Below the pieces are notes generated by a model. That model made no database searches. It was not told where the DNA came from and saw nothing but the letters and a program-made list of their open reading frames with translations. From assembly GCF_963678635.1 (NCBI RefSeq), contig NC_087067.1:53252233-53316232 (forward strand): a stretch of 64,000 nt of DNA, read 5' to 3'. The DNA comes from Symsagittifera roscoffensis (taxonomy: Eukaryota; Xenacoelomorpha; Acoela; Convolutidae). The position numbers and the translations under genes were made by a program. Positions 52,380 to 64,000 of the stretch are shown here, piece by piece. Numbering within the stretch: the stretch's first letter is position 1; each line of letters opens with the position of its first letter.

Positions 52380-55300
52380 TATGACTCTCTTATCTGAAAT
52401 TATGATAGTAATATGTAGTATACAAAACTCTGATGGACCTAAATTGATTTCCGAGCTGTTATTCCTCTCTCAGCAGGAAGCTGGCCCCAAGACAAGCTGC
52501 CTCGTGAGAGAGCTGGGACTAAGAAGTTGGGACCTCTAACTTCTGATAGCCAGGACCCTAGAGGGAAGCTCCAGGACTTGGCACCATTGGAGAAGAAGCG
52601 GATTCACAGAATGGTCGAATCTCACCGATGACGATGACGTAGAGAACCAAAAGGATCTACGTCTCAGAAACTCGTAAAACTGAACTCTCAACTGGGCTAG
52701 CATACCCCTTCCAACGTATGCGAATCCTTAAACTTGTTTCTTTGATGTATCTTGATGTACATTATTGTAATATTTTTTATGTTATTTGGTATATCATCTG
52801 AATTCAAGTTTTGCGAAAAAAAATAAGTATGACTCTCTTATCTGAAATTATGATAGTAATATGTGGTATACAAAACTCTGATGGACCTAAATTGATTTCC
52901 GAGCTGTTATTCCTCTCTCAGGAGGCAGCTGGCCCCAAGACAAGCTGCCTCCTGAGAGAGCTGGGACTAAGAAGTTGGGACCTCTAACTTCTGATAGCCA
53001 GGACCCTAGAGGGAAGCTCCAGGACTTGGCACCATTGGAGAAGAAGCGGATTCACAGAATGGTCGAATCTCACCGATGACGATGACGTAGAGAACCAAAA
53101 GGATCTACGTCTCAGAAATTCGTAAAACTGAACTCTCAACTGGGCTAGCATACCCCTTCCAACGTATGCGAATCCTTAAACTTGTTTCTTTGATGTATCT
53201 TGATGTACATTATTGTAATATTTTTTATGTTATTTGGTATATCATCTGAATTCAAGTTTTGCGAAAAAAAATAAGTATGACTCTCTTATCTGAAATTATG
53301 ATAGTAATATGTAGTATACAAAACTCTGATGGACCTAAATTGATTTCCGAGCTGTTATTCCTCTCTCAGGAGGCAGCTGGCCCCAAGACAAGCTGCCTCC
53401 TGAGAGAGCTGGGACTAAGAAGTTGGGACCACCAACTTCTGATAGTCAGGACCCTACAGGGAAGCTCCAGCACTTGGCCTCAATGGAGAAGAAGCGGAAT
53501 CAATAGTCAAGACCCTAGAGAGAAGCTCCAGCACTTGGCACCAATGGACAAGAAGCGGAATCAAAGAATGGTCGAATCTCACCGATGACGATGACGTAGA
53601 GAACCAAAAAGATCTACGTCTCAGAAACTCGTAAAACTGAACTCTCAACTGGGCTAGCATACCCCTTCCAACGTATGCGAATCCTTAAACTTGTTTATTT
53701 GATGTATCTTGATGTACATTATTGTAATATTTGTATGTTATTTGGTTATCATCTGAATTCAAGTTTTGCAAAAAAAAATAAGTATGACTCTCTTATCTGT
53801 AATTATGAGAGTAATATGTAGTATAGAAAACTCTGATTGACCTAAATTGATTTCTGAGCTGTTATTCCTCTCTCAGAAGGCAGCTGGCCCCCAAGACAAG
53901 CTGCCTCCTGAGAGAGCTGGGACTAAGAAGTTGGGACCTCCAACTTCTAATAGTCAAGACGCTAGAGAGAAGCTCCAGCACTTGGCACCAATGGAGAAGA
54001 AGCGGAATCAAAGAATGGTCGAATCTCACCGATGACGATGACGTAGAGAACCAAAAAGACCTACGTCTCAGAAACTCGTAAAACTGAACTCTCAACTGGG
54101 CTAGCATACCCCTTCCAACGTATGTGAATCCTTAAACTTGTTTCTTTGATGTATCTTGATGTACATTATTGTAATATTTGTATGTTATTTGGTATATCAT
54201 CTGAATTCAAGTTTTGCAAAAAAAAAGTATGACTCTCTTATCTCAAATTATGATAGTAATATGTAGTATACAAAACTCTGATGGACCTAAATTGATTTCT
54301 GAGCTGTTATTCCTCTCTCAGGAGGCAGCTGGCCCCCAAGACAAGCTGCCTCCTGAGAGAGCTGGGACTAAGAAGTTGGGACCTCGAACTTCTGGTAGTC
54401 AAGACCCTAGAGAGAAGCTCCAGCACTTGGCACCAATGGAGAAGAAGCGGATTCACAGAATGGTCGAATCTCACCGATGACGATGACGTAGAGAACCAAA
54501 AGGATCTACGTCTCAGAAATTCGTAAAACTGAACTCTCAACTGGGCTAGCATACCCCTTCCAACGTATGCGAATCCTTAAACTTGTTTCTTTGATGTATC
54601 TTGATGTACATTATTGTAATATTTTTTATGTTATTTGGTATATCATCTGAATTCAAGTTTTGCGAAAAAAAATAAGAATGACTCTCTTATCTGAAATTAT
54701 GATAGTAATATGTAGTATACAAAACTCTGATGGACCTACATTGATTTCCGAGCTGTTATTCCTCTCTCAGGAGGCAGCTGGCCCCAAGACAAGCTGCCTC
54801 CTGAGAGAGCTGGGACTAAGAAGTTGGGACCACCAACTTCTGATAGTCAGGACCCTACAGGGAAGCTCCAGCACTTGGCCTCAATGGAGAAGAAGCGGAA
54901 TCAATAGTCAAGACCCTAGAGAGAAGCTCCAGCACTTGGCACCAATGGACAAGAAGCGGAATCAAAGAATGGTCGAATCTCACCGATGACGATGACGTAG
55001 AGAACCAAAAAGATCTACGTCTCAGAAACTCGTAAAACTGAACTCTCAACTGGGCTAGCATACCCCTTCCAACGTATGCGAATCCTTAAACTTGTTTATT
55101 TGATGTATCTTGATGTACATTATTGTAATATTTGTATGTTATTTGGTTATCATCTGAATTCAAGTTTTGCAAAAAAAAATAAGTATGACTCTCTTATCTG
55201 TAATTATGAGAGTAATATGTAGTATAGAAAACTCTGATTGACCTAAATTGATTTCTGAGCTGTTATTCCTCTCTCAGAAGGCAGCTGGCCCCCAAGACAA

Positions 55301-58300
55301 GCTGCCTCCTGAGAGAGCTGGGACTAAGAAGTTGGGACCTCCAACTTCTAATAGTCAAGACCCTAGAGAGAAGCTCCAGCACTTGGCACCAATGGAGAAG
55401 AAGCGGAATCAAAGAATGGTCGAATCTCACCGATGACGATGACGTAGAGAACCAAAAAGACCTACGTCTCAGAAACTCGTAAACTGAACTCTCAACTGGG
55501 CTAGCATACCCCTTCCAACGTATGTGAATCCTTAAACTTGTTTCTTTGATGTATCTTGATGTACATTATTGTAATATTTGTATGTTATTTGGTATATCAT
55601 CTGAATTCAAGTTTTGCAAAAAAAAAGTATGACTCTCTTATCTCAAAGTATGATAGTAATATGTAATATACAAAACTCTGATGGACCTAAATTGATTTCT
55701 GAGCTGTTATTCCTCTCTCAGGAGGCAGCTGGCCCCCAAGACAAGCTGCCTCCTGAGAGAGCTGGGACTAAGAAGTTGGGACCTCGAACTTCTGGTAGTC
55801 AAGACCCTAGAGAGAAGCTCCAGCACTTGTCACCAATGGAGAAGAAGCGGAATCAAAGAATGGTCGAATATCACCGATGACGATGACGTAGAGAACCAAA
55901 AAGATCTACGTCTCAGAAACTCGTAAAACTGAACTCTCAACTGGGCTAGCATACCCCTTCCAACGTATGTGAATCCTTAAACTTGTTTATTTGATGTATC
56001 TTGATGTACATTATTGTAATATTTGTATGTTATTTGGTTATCATCTGAATTCAAGTTTTGCAAAAAAAAATAAGTATGACTCTCTTATCTGTAATTATGA
56101 GAGTAATATGTAGTATAGAAAACTCTGATTGACCTAAATTGATTTCTGAGCTGTTATTCCTCTCTCAGAAGGCAGCTGGCCCCCAAGACAAGCTGCCTCC
56201 TGAGAGAGCTGGGACTAAGAAGTTGGGACCTCCAACTTCTAATAGTCAAGACCCTAGAGAGAAGCTCCAGCACTTGGCACCAATGGAGAAGAAGCGGAAT
56301 CAAAGAATGGTCGAATCTCACCGATGACGATGACGTAGAGAACCAAAAAGACCTACGTCTCAGAAACTCGTAAAACTGAATTCTCAACTGGGCTAGCATA
56401 CCCCTTCCAACGTATGTGAATCCTTAAACTTGTTTCTTTGATGTATCTTGATGTACATTATTGTAATATTTGTATGTTATTTGGTATATCATCTGAATTC
56501 AAGTTTTGCAAAAAAAAAGTATGACTCTCTTATCTCAAAGTATGATAGTAATATGTAATATACAAAACTCTGATGGACCTAAATTGATTTCTGAGCTGTT
56601 ATTCCTCTCTCAGGAGGCAGCTGGCCCCCAAGACAAGCTGCCTCCTGAGAGAGCTGGGACTAAGAAGTTGGGACCTCGAACTTCTGGTAGTCAAGACCCT
56701 AGAGAGAAGCTCCAGCACTTGTCACCAATGGAGAAGAAGCGGAATCAAAGAATGGTCGAATATCACCGATGACGATGACGTAGAGAACCAAAAAGATCTA
56801 CGTCTCAGAAACTCGTAAAACTGAACTCTCAACTGGGCTAGCATACCCCTTCCAACGTATGTGAATCCTTAAACTTGTTTATTTGATGTATCTTGATGTA
56901 CATTATTGTAATATTTGTATGTTATTTGGTTATCATCTGAATTCAAGTTTTGCAAAAAAAAACAAGTATGACTCTCTTATCTGTAATTATGAGAGTAATA
57001 TGTAGTATAGAAAACTCTGATTGACCTAAATTGATTTCTGAGCTGTTATTCCTCTCTCAGAAGGCAGCTGGCCCCCAAGACAAGCTGCCTCCTGAGAGAG
57101 CTGGGACTAAGAAGTTGGGACCTCCAACTTCTAATAGTCAAGACCCTAGAGAGAAGCTCCAGCACTTGGCACCAATGGAGAAGAAGCGGAATCAAAGAAT
57201 GGTCGAATCTCACCGATGACGATGACGTAGAGAACCAAAAAGACCTACGTCTCAGAAACTCGTAAAACTGAACTCTCAACTGGGCTAGCATACCCCTTCC
57301 AACGTATGTGAATCCTTAAACTTGTTTCTTTGATGTATCTTGATGTACATTATTGTAATATTTGTATGTTATTTGGTATATCATCTGAATTCAAGTTTTG
57401 CAAAAAAAAAGTATGACTCTCTTATCTCAAATTATGATAGTAATATGTAGTATACAAAACTCTGATGGACCTAAATTGATTTCTGAGCTGTTATTCCTCT
57501 CTCAGGAGGCAGCTGGCCCCCAAGACAAGCTGCCTCCTGAGAGAGCTGGGACTAAGAAGTTGGGACCTCGAACTTCTGGTAGTCAAGACCCTAGAGAGAA
57601 GCTCCAGCACTTGGCACCAATGGAGAAGAAGCGGAATCAAAGAATGGTCGAATATCACCGATGACGATGACGTAGAGAACCAAAAAGATCTACGTCTCAG
57701 AAACTCGTAAAACTGAACTCTCAACTGGGCTAGCATACCCCTTCCAACGTATGCGAATCCTTAAACTTGTTTCTTTGATGTATCTTGATGTACATTATTG
57801 TAATATTTTTATGTTATTTGGTATATCATCTGAATTCAAGTTTTGCAAAAAAAAAATAAGTATGACTCTCTTATCTCAAATTAAGATAGTAATATGTAGT
57901 ATACAAAACTCTGATGGACCTAAATTGATTTCTGAGCTGTTATTCCTCTCTCAGGCGGCAGCTGGCCCCCAAGACAAGCTGCCTCCTGAGAGAGCTGGGA
58001 CTAAGAACTTGGGACCTCCAACTTCTGATAGTCAAGACCCTAGAGAGAAGCTCCAGCACCAATGGAGAAGAAGCGGAATCACAAGAATGGTCGAATCTCA
58101 CCGATGACGATGACGTAGAGAACCAAAAAGATCTACGTCTCAGAAACTCGTAAAACTGAACTCTCAACTGGGCTAGCATACCCCTTCCAACGTATGCGAA
58201 TCCTTAAACTTGTTTCTTTGATGTATCTTGATGTACATTATTGTAATATTTGTATGTTATTTGGTATATCATCTGAATTCAAGTTTTGCAAAAAAAAATA

Positions 58301-60083
58301 AGTATGACTCTCTTATCTCAAATTATGATAGTAACATGTAGTATACAAAACTCTGATGGACCAAAATTGATTTCTTAGCAGTTATTCCTCTCTCAGGAGG
58401 CAGCTGGCCCCCAAGACAAGCTGCCTCCTGAGAGAGCTGGGACTAAGAAGTTGGGACCTCCAACTTCTGATAGTCAAGACCCTAGAAAGAAGCTCCAGCA
58501 CTTGGCACCAATGGAGAAGAAGCGGAATCACAAGAATGGTCGAATCTCACCGATGGCGATGACGTAGAGAACCAAAAAGATCTACGTCTCAGAAACTCGT
58601 AAAACTGAACTCTCAACTGAGCTAGCATACCCCTTCCAACGTATGCGAATCCATAAACTTGTTTCTTTGATGTATCTTGATGTACATTATTGTAATATTT
58701 GTATGTTATTTGGTATATCATCTGAATTCAAGTTTTGCAAAAAAAATAAGTATGACTCTCTTATTTCAAAATATGATAGTAAAATGTAGTATACAAAACT
58801 CTGATGGACCAAAATTGATTTCTTAGCAGTTATTCCTCTCTCAGGAGGCAGCTGGCCCCCAAGACAAGCTGCCTCCTGAGAGAGCTGGGACTAAGAAGTT
58901 GGGACCTCCAACTTCTGATAGTCAAGACCCTAGAAAGAAGCTCCAGCACTTGGCACCAATGGAGAAGAAGCGGAATCACAAGAATGGTCGAATCTCACCG
59001 ATGGCGATGACGTAGAGAACCAAAAAGATCTACGTCTCAGAAACTCGTAAAACTGAACTCTCAACTGAGCTAGCATACCCCTTCCAACGTATGCGAATCC
59101 ATAAACTTGTTTCTTTGATGTATCTTGATGTACATTATTGTAATATTTGTATGTTATTTGGTATATCATCTGAATTCAAGTTTTGCAAAAAAAACAAGTA
59201 TGACTCTCTTATTTCAAAATATGATAGTAAAATGTAGTATACAAAACTCTGATGGACCTAAATTGATTTCCGAGCTGTTATTCCTCTCTCAGGAGGCAGC
59301 TGGCCCCAAGACAAGCTGCCTCCTGAGAGAGCTGGGACTACGAAGTTGGGACCACCAACTTCTGATAAGTCAGGACCCTAGAGGGAAGCTCCAGCCTTTG
59401 GCACCAATGGAGAAGAAGCGGAATCACAGAATGGTCGAATCTCACCGATGACGATGACGTAGAGAACCAAAAGGATCTACGTCTCAGAGACTCGTAAAAC
59501 TGAACTCTCAACGGGGCTAGCATACCCCTTCCAACGTATGCGAATCCTTAAACTTGTTTCTTTGATGTATCTTGATGTAAATTATTGTAATATTTGTATG
59601 TTATTTGGTATATCATCTGAATTCAAGTTTTGCAAAAAAATATGTATGACTCTCTTATCTGTAATTATGGTAGTAATAACAGATAAGGAGAGTACTGAAA
59701 ATTACAAAACTCTGATGGACCTAAATTGATTTCTGAGCTGTTATTCCTCCCTCAGGAGGCAGCTGGCCCCCAAGACAAGCTGCCTCCTGAGAGAGCTGGG
59801 ACTAAGAAGTTGGGACCTCCAACTTCTGATAATCAAGACCCTAGAGAGAAGCTCCAGCACTTGGCACCAATGGAGAAGAAGCGGAATCACAAGAATGGTC
59901 GAATCTCACCGATGGCGATGACGTAGAGAACCAAAAAGATCTACGTCTCAGAAACTCGCAAAACTGAACTCTCATCTGGGCTAGCATACCCCTTCCAATG
60001 TATGCGAATCCTTAAACTTTTTGTATGTAAAATTTTGTATGTTATTTGGTATCTCATCTGAGTTCAACTTTGCAAAAAAAAAG
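52380..60083 (+). repeat. Chimeric R2 satellite array 2, 17 units
   Basis: Units begin at 52,380, 52,828, 53,276, 53,783, 54,228, 54,677, 55,184, 55,628, 56,075, 56,520, 56,967, 57,412, 57,861, 58,303, 58,751, 59,199 and 59,645. Lengths are 439-449, with two of 507. Same chimera, same inverted repeat and same 508-type internal duplication as array 1, also placed directly after a C copy and closed by an A2 solo 3' end and E. In several units the left arm reads CAGAAGGCAGC, a diagnostic variant. Confidence 0.9.
53276..57860 (+). repeat. Higher-order repeats in array 2 (trimer x2, then dimer x3)
   Basis: 53,276-54,676 and 54,677 onward share a three-unit period of 1,401 bp (507+445+449). From 55,184 a two-unit period of 891-894 bp repeats (55,184; 56,075; 56,967), marked by alternate TTTGGTTATC and AGTATAGAAAACTCTGATTG units and by CTCGAACTTCTGGTAGTC units. 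Confidence 0.8.
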
Positions 60084-60299
60084 TATGACTCTCTTATCTG
60101 TAATTATGAGAGTAATATGTAGTATACAAAACTCTGATGGACCTAAATTGATTTCCGAGCTGTTATTTTTGAATGAGGCGATGAATTAATAATGATACAC
60201 TGTAGTATATTTTGTACATATTTATGTTGATTTGTTCATGTAAACGCGGATTTTGGAAATACCAGGTTGTCGTAATTGAAGTCTTTCTGACAAACAACA
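60084..60299 (+). mobile_element. Solo 3' end of family A2 closing array 2
   Basis: Same as 29,439-29,653: target motif, GAGAGT filler, GTATACAAAACTCTGATGG, the full A2 3' UTR ending TTTCTGACAAACAACATAAG. Confidence 0.75.
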
Positions 60300-60303
60300 T
60301 AAG

Positions 60304-60513
60304 TATGACTCTCTTATCTGTAATTATGACTCTCAATTTATACAGACTGATGGAGAGAGCAATATTTAATTGAATCTCTTAAGGGTTGCCAGACACTCGA
60401 TAAACTGATATCCCATAAGGGCTAGCATACCACATTAAAATATTCACACCCAAAACTGGAACTGTTTTATGGAGCAGTTTCCAGTACTCTCCAGTACATT
60501 TGACTCTCTTAAG
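60304..60513 (+). repeat. E spacer, short version
   Basis: Near-identical to 29,659-29,868 and followed by the same A2 5' end. The block solo A2 end - E - A2 is therefore repeated at 29.4 and 60.1 kb. Confidence 0.6.
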
Positions 60514-63500
60514 CAGTGCCTCCGCGTGTTAGGATTGATTCGTTCCCGTGCTAAGCAGTGCCTCCCCGTGTTAGGATTGAGTCGTTTGCAGGCGCCCGTA
60601 GGAGGGTGCATAATATGCGGTAATCATCGATCTCATCTCGGCGAGAGTCAGAAAATATAGCTTCGGATATATCTACTAAACTACACTGCAATTCCGTGAG
60701 GATGCGGAGTCTGTGGGTAACCTGGGTCAGCAGCGTTCAACTCCTGCAGTAGTCCATCTAAAAGCTCCTGCAAATCAAGGTAGAAATGTATCCGCCTCTG
60801 CGGCTACAAGTGACACTCAAGAGCACCCAAGTAGCAGCGGATCAAATGTGTGTTGTGTGTGCGGAAGGGGTCCTTTCAAGGGCAAGATAGGGATGGGGCA
60901 GCATATGAAGCGCGCCCACCCTGAAGAACATTGCAAGAGTAAGGAACCATCCACTGTTCGTTCAAATGCGCACTGGACAGTGGAGGAAATGGCGTTGGTG
61001 GTCAGGGAACTGAATAGCATGGAGAGTAATTTAACTGCTATCAAAAAAAATCGTCGACTGGCGAAGGCTTTCCCTGGAAGAACCGTCGATAGCTTCAACG
61101 GCTTGAGACGCCAGGCAGAATTTCTCCAGCTGGCAAAAGAAATGGCAAATGTTGTGGAAGAAGAGGAGGAAGACGAGGATTTAGATACACCCTCTGCGTC
61201 AAAACTTCTGAAGCCATCAGATATCGATAAGTCCCTTCTATTTATCGATCCACAGTCCAATTTCGAGGAATTGAGTGAGATCGAATTGAATGCATTCAAC
61301 GAAAAGGAGTGGAATGCTTGGTATGAAAAATTACCGAAGGAGAAGGTAGCTCCTAGAAAGAGCAGTCGCGTGACAGAGGGCCTTAAAGCGCGAAAGCTGA
61401 GAAGGCATCAATACGCGAGAGTACAAGCGATGTTTTTTAAAAATCGCAGTCGAACGGCTAAATCCTGTATTGATGGAAGTTGGCAAGAAATTGGAAAAGC
61501 AAAAGCAACCATTAACACCGAGGTGTTTTTGAGAACCTTTTGAGTTTTGTTGAAAGCCTAGGGAAACAAAGAGTTTTGTTGAAAGCCCAGGGAGAAGCCC
61601 AAAGAAATTGAAGGAAAAGCAAGAGTGAAACCGTTTGAACACGCTGAGGTTCTGAAAGCTTTGAGAAGCATGGGGGAGAGTGCATGTGGGCCAGATGGCC
61701 TATCGGTAAAAGTAGTCAAGAAAATACCGATCAATGTACTGATTCCACATTTTACCCTGTGGACGTCGGCAGAGTACCTTCCAGAACAGCTTCTGAAATG
61801 GAGAACAGTTTTTATCCCTAAGGAGGAAGGGACTTTGGACCCTTTGAAGTTCAGACCAATTACGATTGCAAGTGTAATCACGCGATGTCTGCATAAGATA
61901 CTTGCAGACAGTATCTCGGGAATGGTGACGGATAATCCGAGGCAAAGGGGATTCAAACAAGGTGAAGGCACTGCCGAGAACCTTGCAATTCTACAGTGTG
62001 TGATAGCGGAGTGCAAAAGAGAAAGAAGAAGTGCAAAAATTGCTCTTGTTGATATTGCGAAAGCATTCGACAGTGTAACGCATCAAGCAATTGCTCAATA
62101 CAGCCTTGTTGCCCGGGCGGATCCAAAGCTGATCAGATTTGTGATGAAAGGGTATGCCCGCCAGAGTTCATTAAGGTGAGAAGTCAGTACTGATGTATTA
62201 AGGCGAGAAATTGAGTGTAAAGCCTTCAAGAGGGGTAAGACAAGGAGACCCCCTTTCCCCTGTACTGTTTAACCTGGTAATCGATCAGGTTTTGAAAGGA
62301 ATAGCGACGACATCAGGTGTTCGAATAAAATCTGCAAGAGTGAATCAGTTGGCATATGCAGATGATGTCGTCCTATTGGCTGAAACAGAGAGAGGGTTGC
62401 AACACTCTATAGATCAGTTCGAGAAAGGAATAAAAGATGCAGGACTGGAGATCAATAGAGACAAGTGTGCGACAATTGAAATCGACACTGTTCCTCGGGA
62501 CAGGCAAGTCGTTGTGAAAAGCTCTAAAGCATATCGGTGCTCTAAAGGTGACCTGCCGGCCTTGAGCGTAACAATATTCTACTGGGGTACCTGGGGTGGA
62601 GCTGGGTGCTAGTGGGAGCAGAGTCACTTGTATCAGGCGGTTGGAAGAAAAGATCATGGCAATCAGAAAAGCACCGCTGAAACCCCAGCAGCGACTCTGG
62701 ATCCTCAAAGCCCACTTGATTCCAGGACTTTTCCACCCGCTTATTCAGTGATCAGTGACGAAGTATGTTTTGAGCGGCATGGACAGGGTGCTGAGACGCA
62801 CTGTAAGGAGCTTTCTCAACTGGCCCTCGGACACACCAGTTGAGATGTTCCATGCTGAAGAGAATGCAGGAGGGCTGGGCATCCCCCTGCTTAAAGTGTG
62901 CATACCAATAATGAAAGAGCAACGATTGGCCAGACTTGCGAGATCAAATTATGAGATAATGGCGGATGTGACGAACACCTCATATTTTCAAGAACAATTG
63001 AGGAAAGTGGCCAAGTTACGAGGAAAAGTCAAAAACTTGACCCCTAGGGACAAAAAGGAGACTAGATACGCCCTGAAGGAAGCGCTCCACGAGAAACTAG
63101 ATAGAAAGGGGCTTCAGGCTATCCAGATTAGTGGAGGTCACAGAGTATTGACAAACGGCACTCTCCTAACGAAAGGTGGAAATTATATTGCCTGTATGAC
63201 GATACGAGGCAATTTAATAGCAACCAAGTCCCGGATCGCAAAATGGCAAAGACCAGGACACGTCTTGTGACAGTTGCGGCAGACGAGAGACCCTGGGGCA
63301 TATTCTGCAAGTCTGCCCGAGATCCTGGGGCGAAAGGATTAAGAGACATGATCAAATTAGCGCATTTGTCTCTAAAAAGGCGAGAAACAAGGGCTTCGAA
63401 GTGGAAGTGTGGGAAGAGCCTGTAATCAAAACATCTAGAGGCATACGTAAACCAGATTTGGTTTTTAACTAAAGAAAGAATCGCGTTCGTGCTAGACACG

Positions 63501-64000
63501 ATCATATGCAGCGACAATGCATTACTTTCATCGGTTCATCAGCAGAAAGTAGACTACTATAACGTGGCTGATGTGAGACAATGGGTTCTAAAGGAAACCA
63601 GAACCGATGAGGTCGTGTTCGGCAGCACAACAATTAGCTCGAGGGGAGCTATGGCGCGAGAAACGACAGACCCCCTGCACAGGATTGGCATTGCAGCGGC
63701 GGAGAGAGAAATGATGATTGTCAAGGTGTTGGAAGGGAATGTGCGCACCCTACAACAGTGGAGGAGCGGCTATACAGCACACGTTTGAGAAGATGAATGA
63801 CGGCAACCAGAGAAGGGAAACCATCTGGCTGCTTGAAGTGCGAAAAACGGTGCGATTGAACTGTGCGCTAGTATACCCCTTATAATAGCATACAAAAGTC
63901 TGATGGACCTAAATTGATTTCCGAGCTGTTATTTTTGAATGAGGCGATGAAATAATAATGATACATTGTAGTATATTTAGTAAATATTTATGTTGATTTG
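60514..64000 (+). mobile_element. R2-clade element, family A2 copy b, cut by the window end
   Basis: Follows TGACTCTCTTAAG. Two 5' stubs, then stem-loop and GCGGTAATCATCGATCTCAT. The 3' UTR is present to within about 50 bases of its end. The hairpin at 63,871-63,893 has GTATAC and GCATAC (one A-C mismatch). Confidence 0.85.
60713..63788 (+). pseudogene. R2 polyprotein, family A2 copy b (frameshifts)
   Basis: Better than copy a at the N-terminus: 60,713-61,543 is open and holds CCVCGRGPFKGKIGMGQHM with two H residues, Myb-like HWTVEEMALVVRELNSMESN..GRTVDSFNGLRR, an acidic run (EEEEEDEDLD) and RRHQYARVQAMFFK. It then breaks at about 61,540, where AGAGTTTTGTTGAAAGCC is duplicated. RT stretches are 61,625-62,179 (VFIPKEEGTLDPLKFRPITI, IALVDIAKAFDSVTH) and 62,211-62,612 (RGVRQGDPLSPVLFNLVID, YADDVVLLAE). 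The insertion with stops at about 62,170-62,200 and the shift near 62,580 are shared with copy a. The linker is at 62,755-63,270, the knuckle in the next frame, and the RLE is broken by an inserted T near 63,465 (GGTTTTTAACTAAAG) just after KPDL. Confidence 0.85.

Overview
The window is a nest of R2-clade non-LTR retrotransposons from an animal genome. I see no host gene, tRNA or complete rRNA gene. The assignment rests on protein domains in a fixed order: a C2H2 zinc finger, a Myb-like helix pair, a reverse transcriptase (RT) with a YADD box, a CCHC knuckle of the form CDSCGRRETLGHILQVC, and a restriction-like endonuclease (RLE) of the form KPD-X12-D. It also rests on the DNA around the copies: pieces of the 28S rRNA gene on the R2 target side (AAGCGCGGGTAAAC..GCGGGAGTAAC) at 3,895, 7,496 and 41,315, and short target-like motifs (TATGACTCTCTTA, TGACTCTCTTAAG) at almost every element boundary. 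R2 elements are known only from animals, so the host is a metazoan; I cannot name it. All elements lie on the + strand, as expected for site-specific, oriented insertion.

I name the lineages for convenience. A1: 41,690-49,162, with an internal triplication. A2: 29,869-33,387 and 60,514-64,000, plus four solo 3' ends. B: 4,043-5,546, 7,532-9,349, 34,071-35,700 and 35,855-37,534. C: 11,180-14,446, 15,125-18,323 and 49,185-52,374, plus a 5' fragment at 41,371. D: 694-3,456, 5,551-7,061 and 37,905-40,961. E is a recurrent 150-430 bp spacer with R2-like 3' UTR features and target motifs. It sits between the poly-A of one element and the start of the next.

Layout: 1-9,568 mixed D, B and E copies; 9,782-11,179 a chimeric mini-element followed by the only non-R2 island, which holds a long inverted repeat and a fold-back element; 11,180-18,323 two C copies; 18,328-29,434 a tandem array of 24 units; 29,439-33,387 A2; 33,392-40,961 degenerate B copies and a D copy; 41,315-49,162 28S fragment, C fragment and A1; 49,185-52,374 C; 52,380-60,083 a second tandem array of 17 units; 60,084-64,000 A2 again.

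No element has a fully intact reading frame. A1 comes closest, with one in-frame stop and one late frameshift. Many defects are shared between copies, which points to DNA-level duplication or to mobilisation by proteins supplied in trans. The main discoveries are (i) about 445/508-bp satellite units that fuse the A2 3' UTR to the C 3' end through an 18-bp perfect inverted repeat, amplified in higher-order repeats; (ii) a 2,008-bp tandem triplication in A1 that creates head-to-tail fused ORFs of 690 and 678 residues; and (iii) a 3' UTR hairpin conserved across all lineages with compensatory changes.
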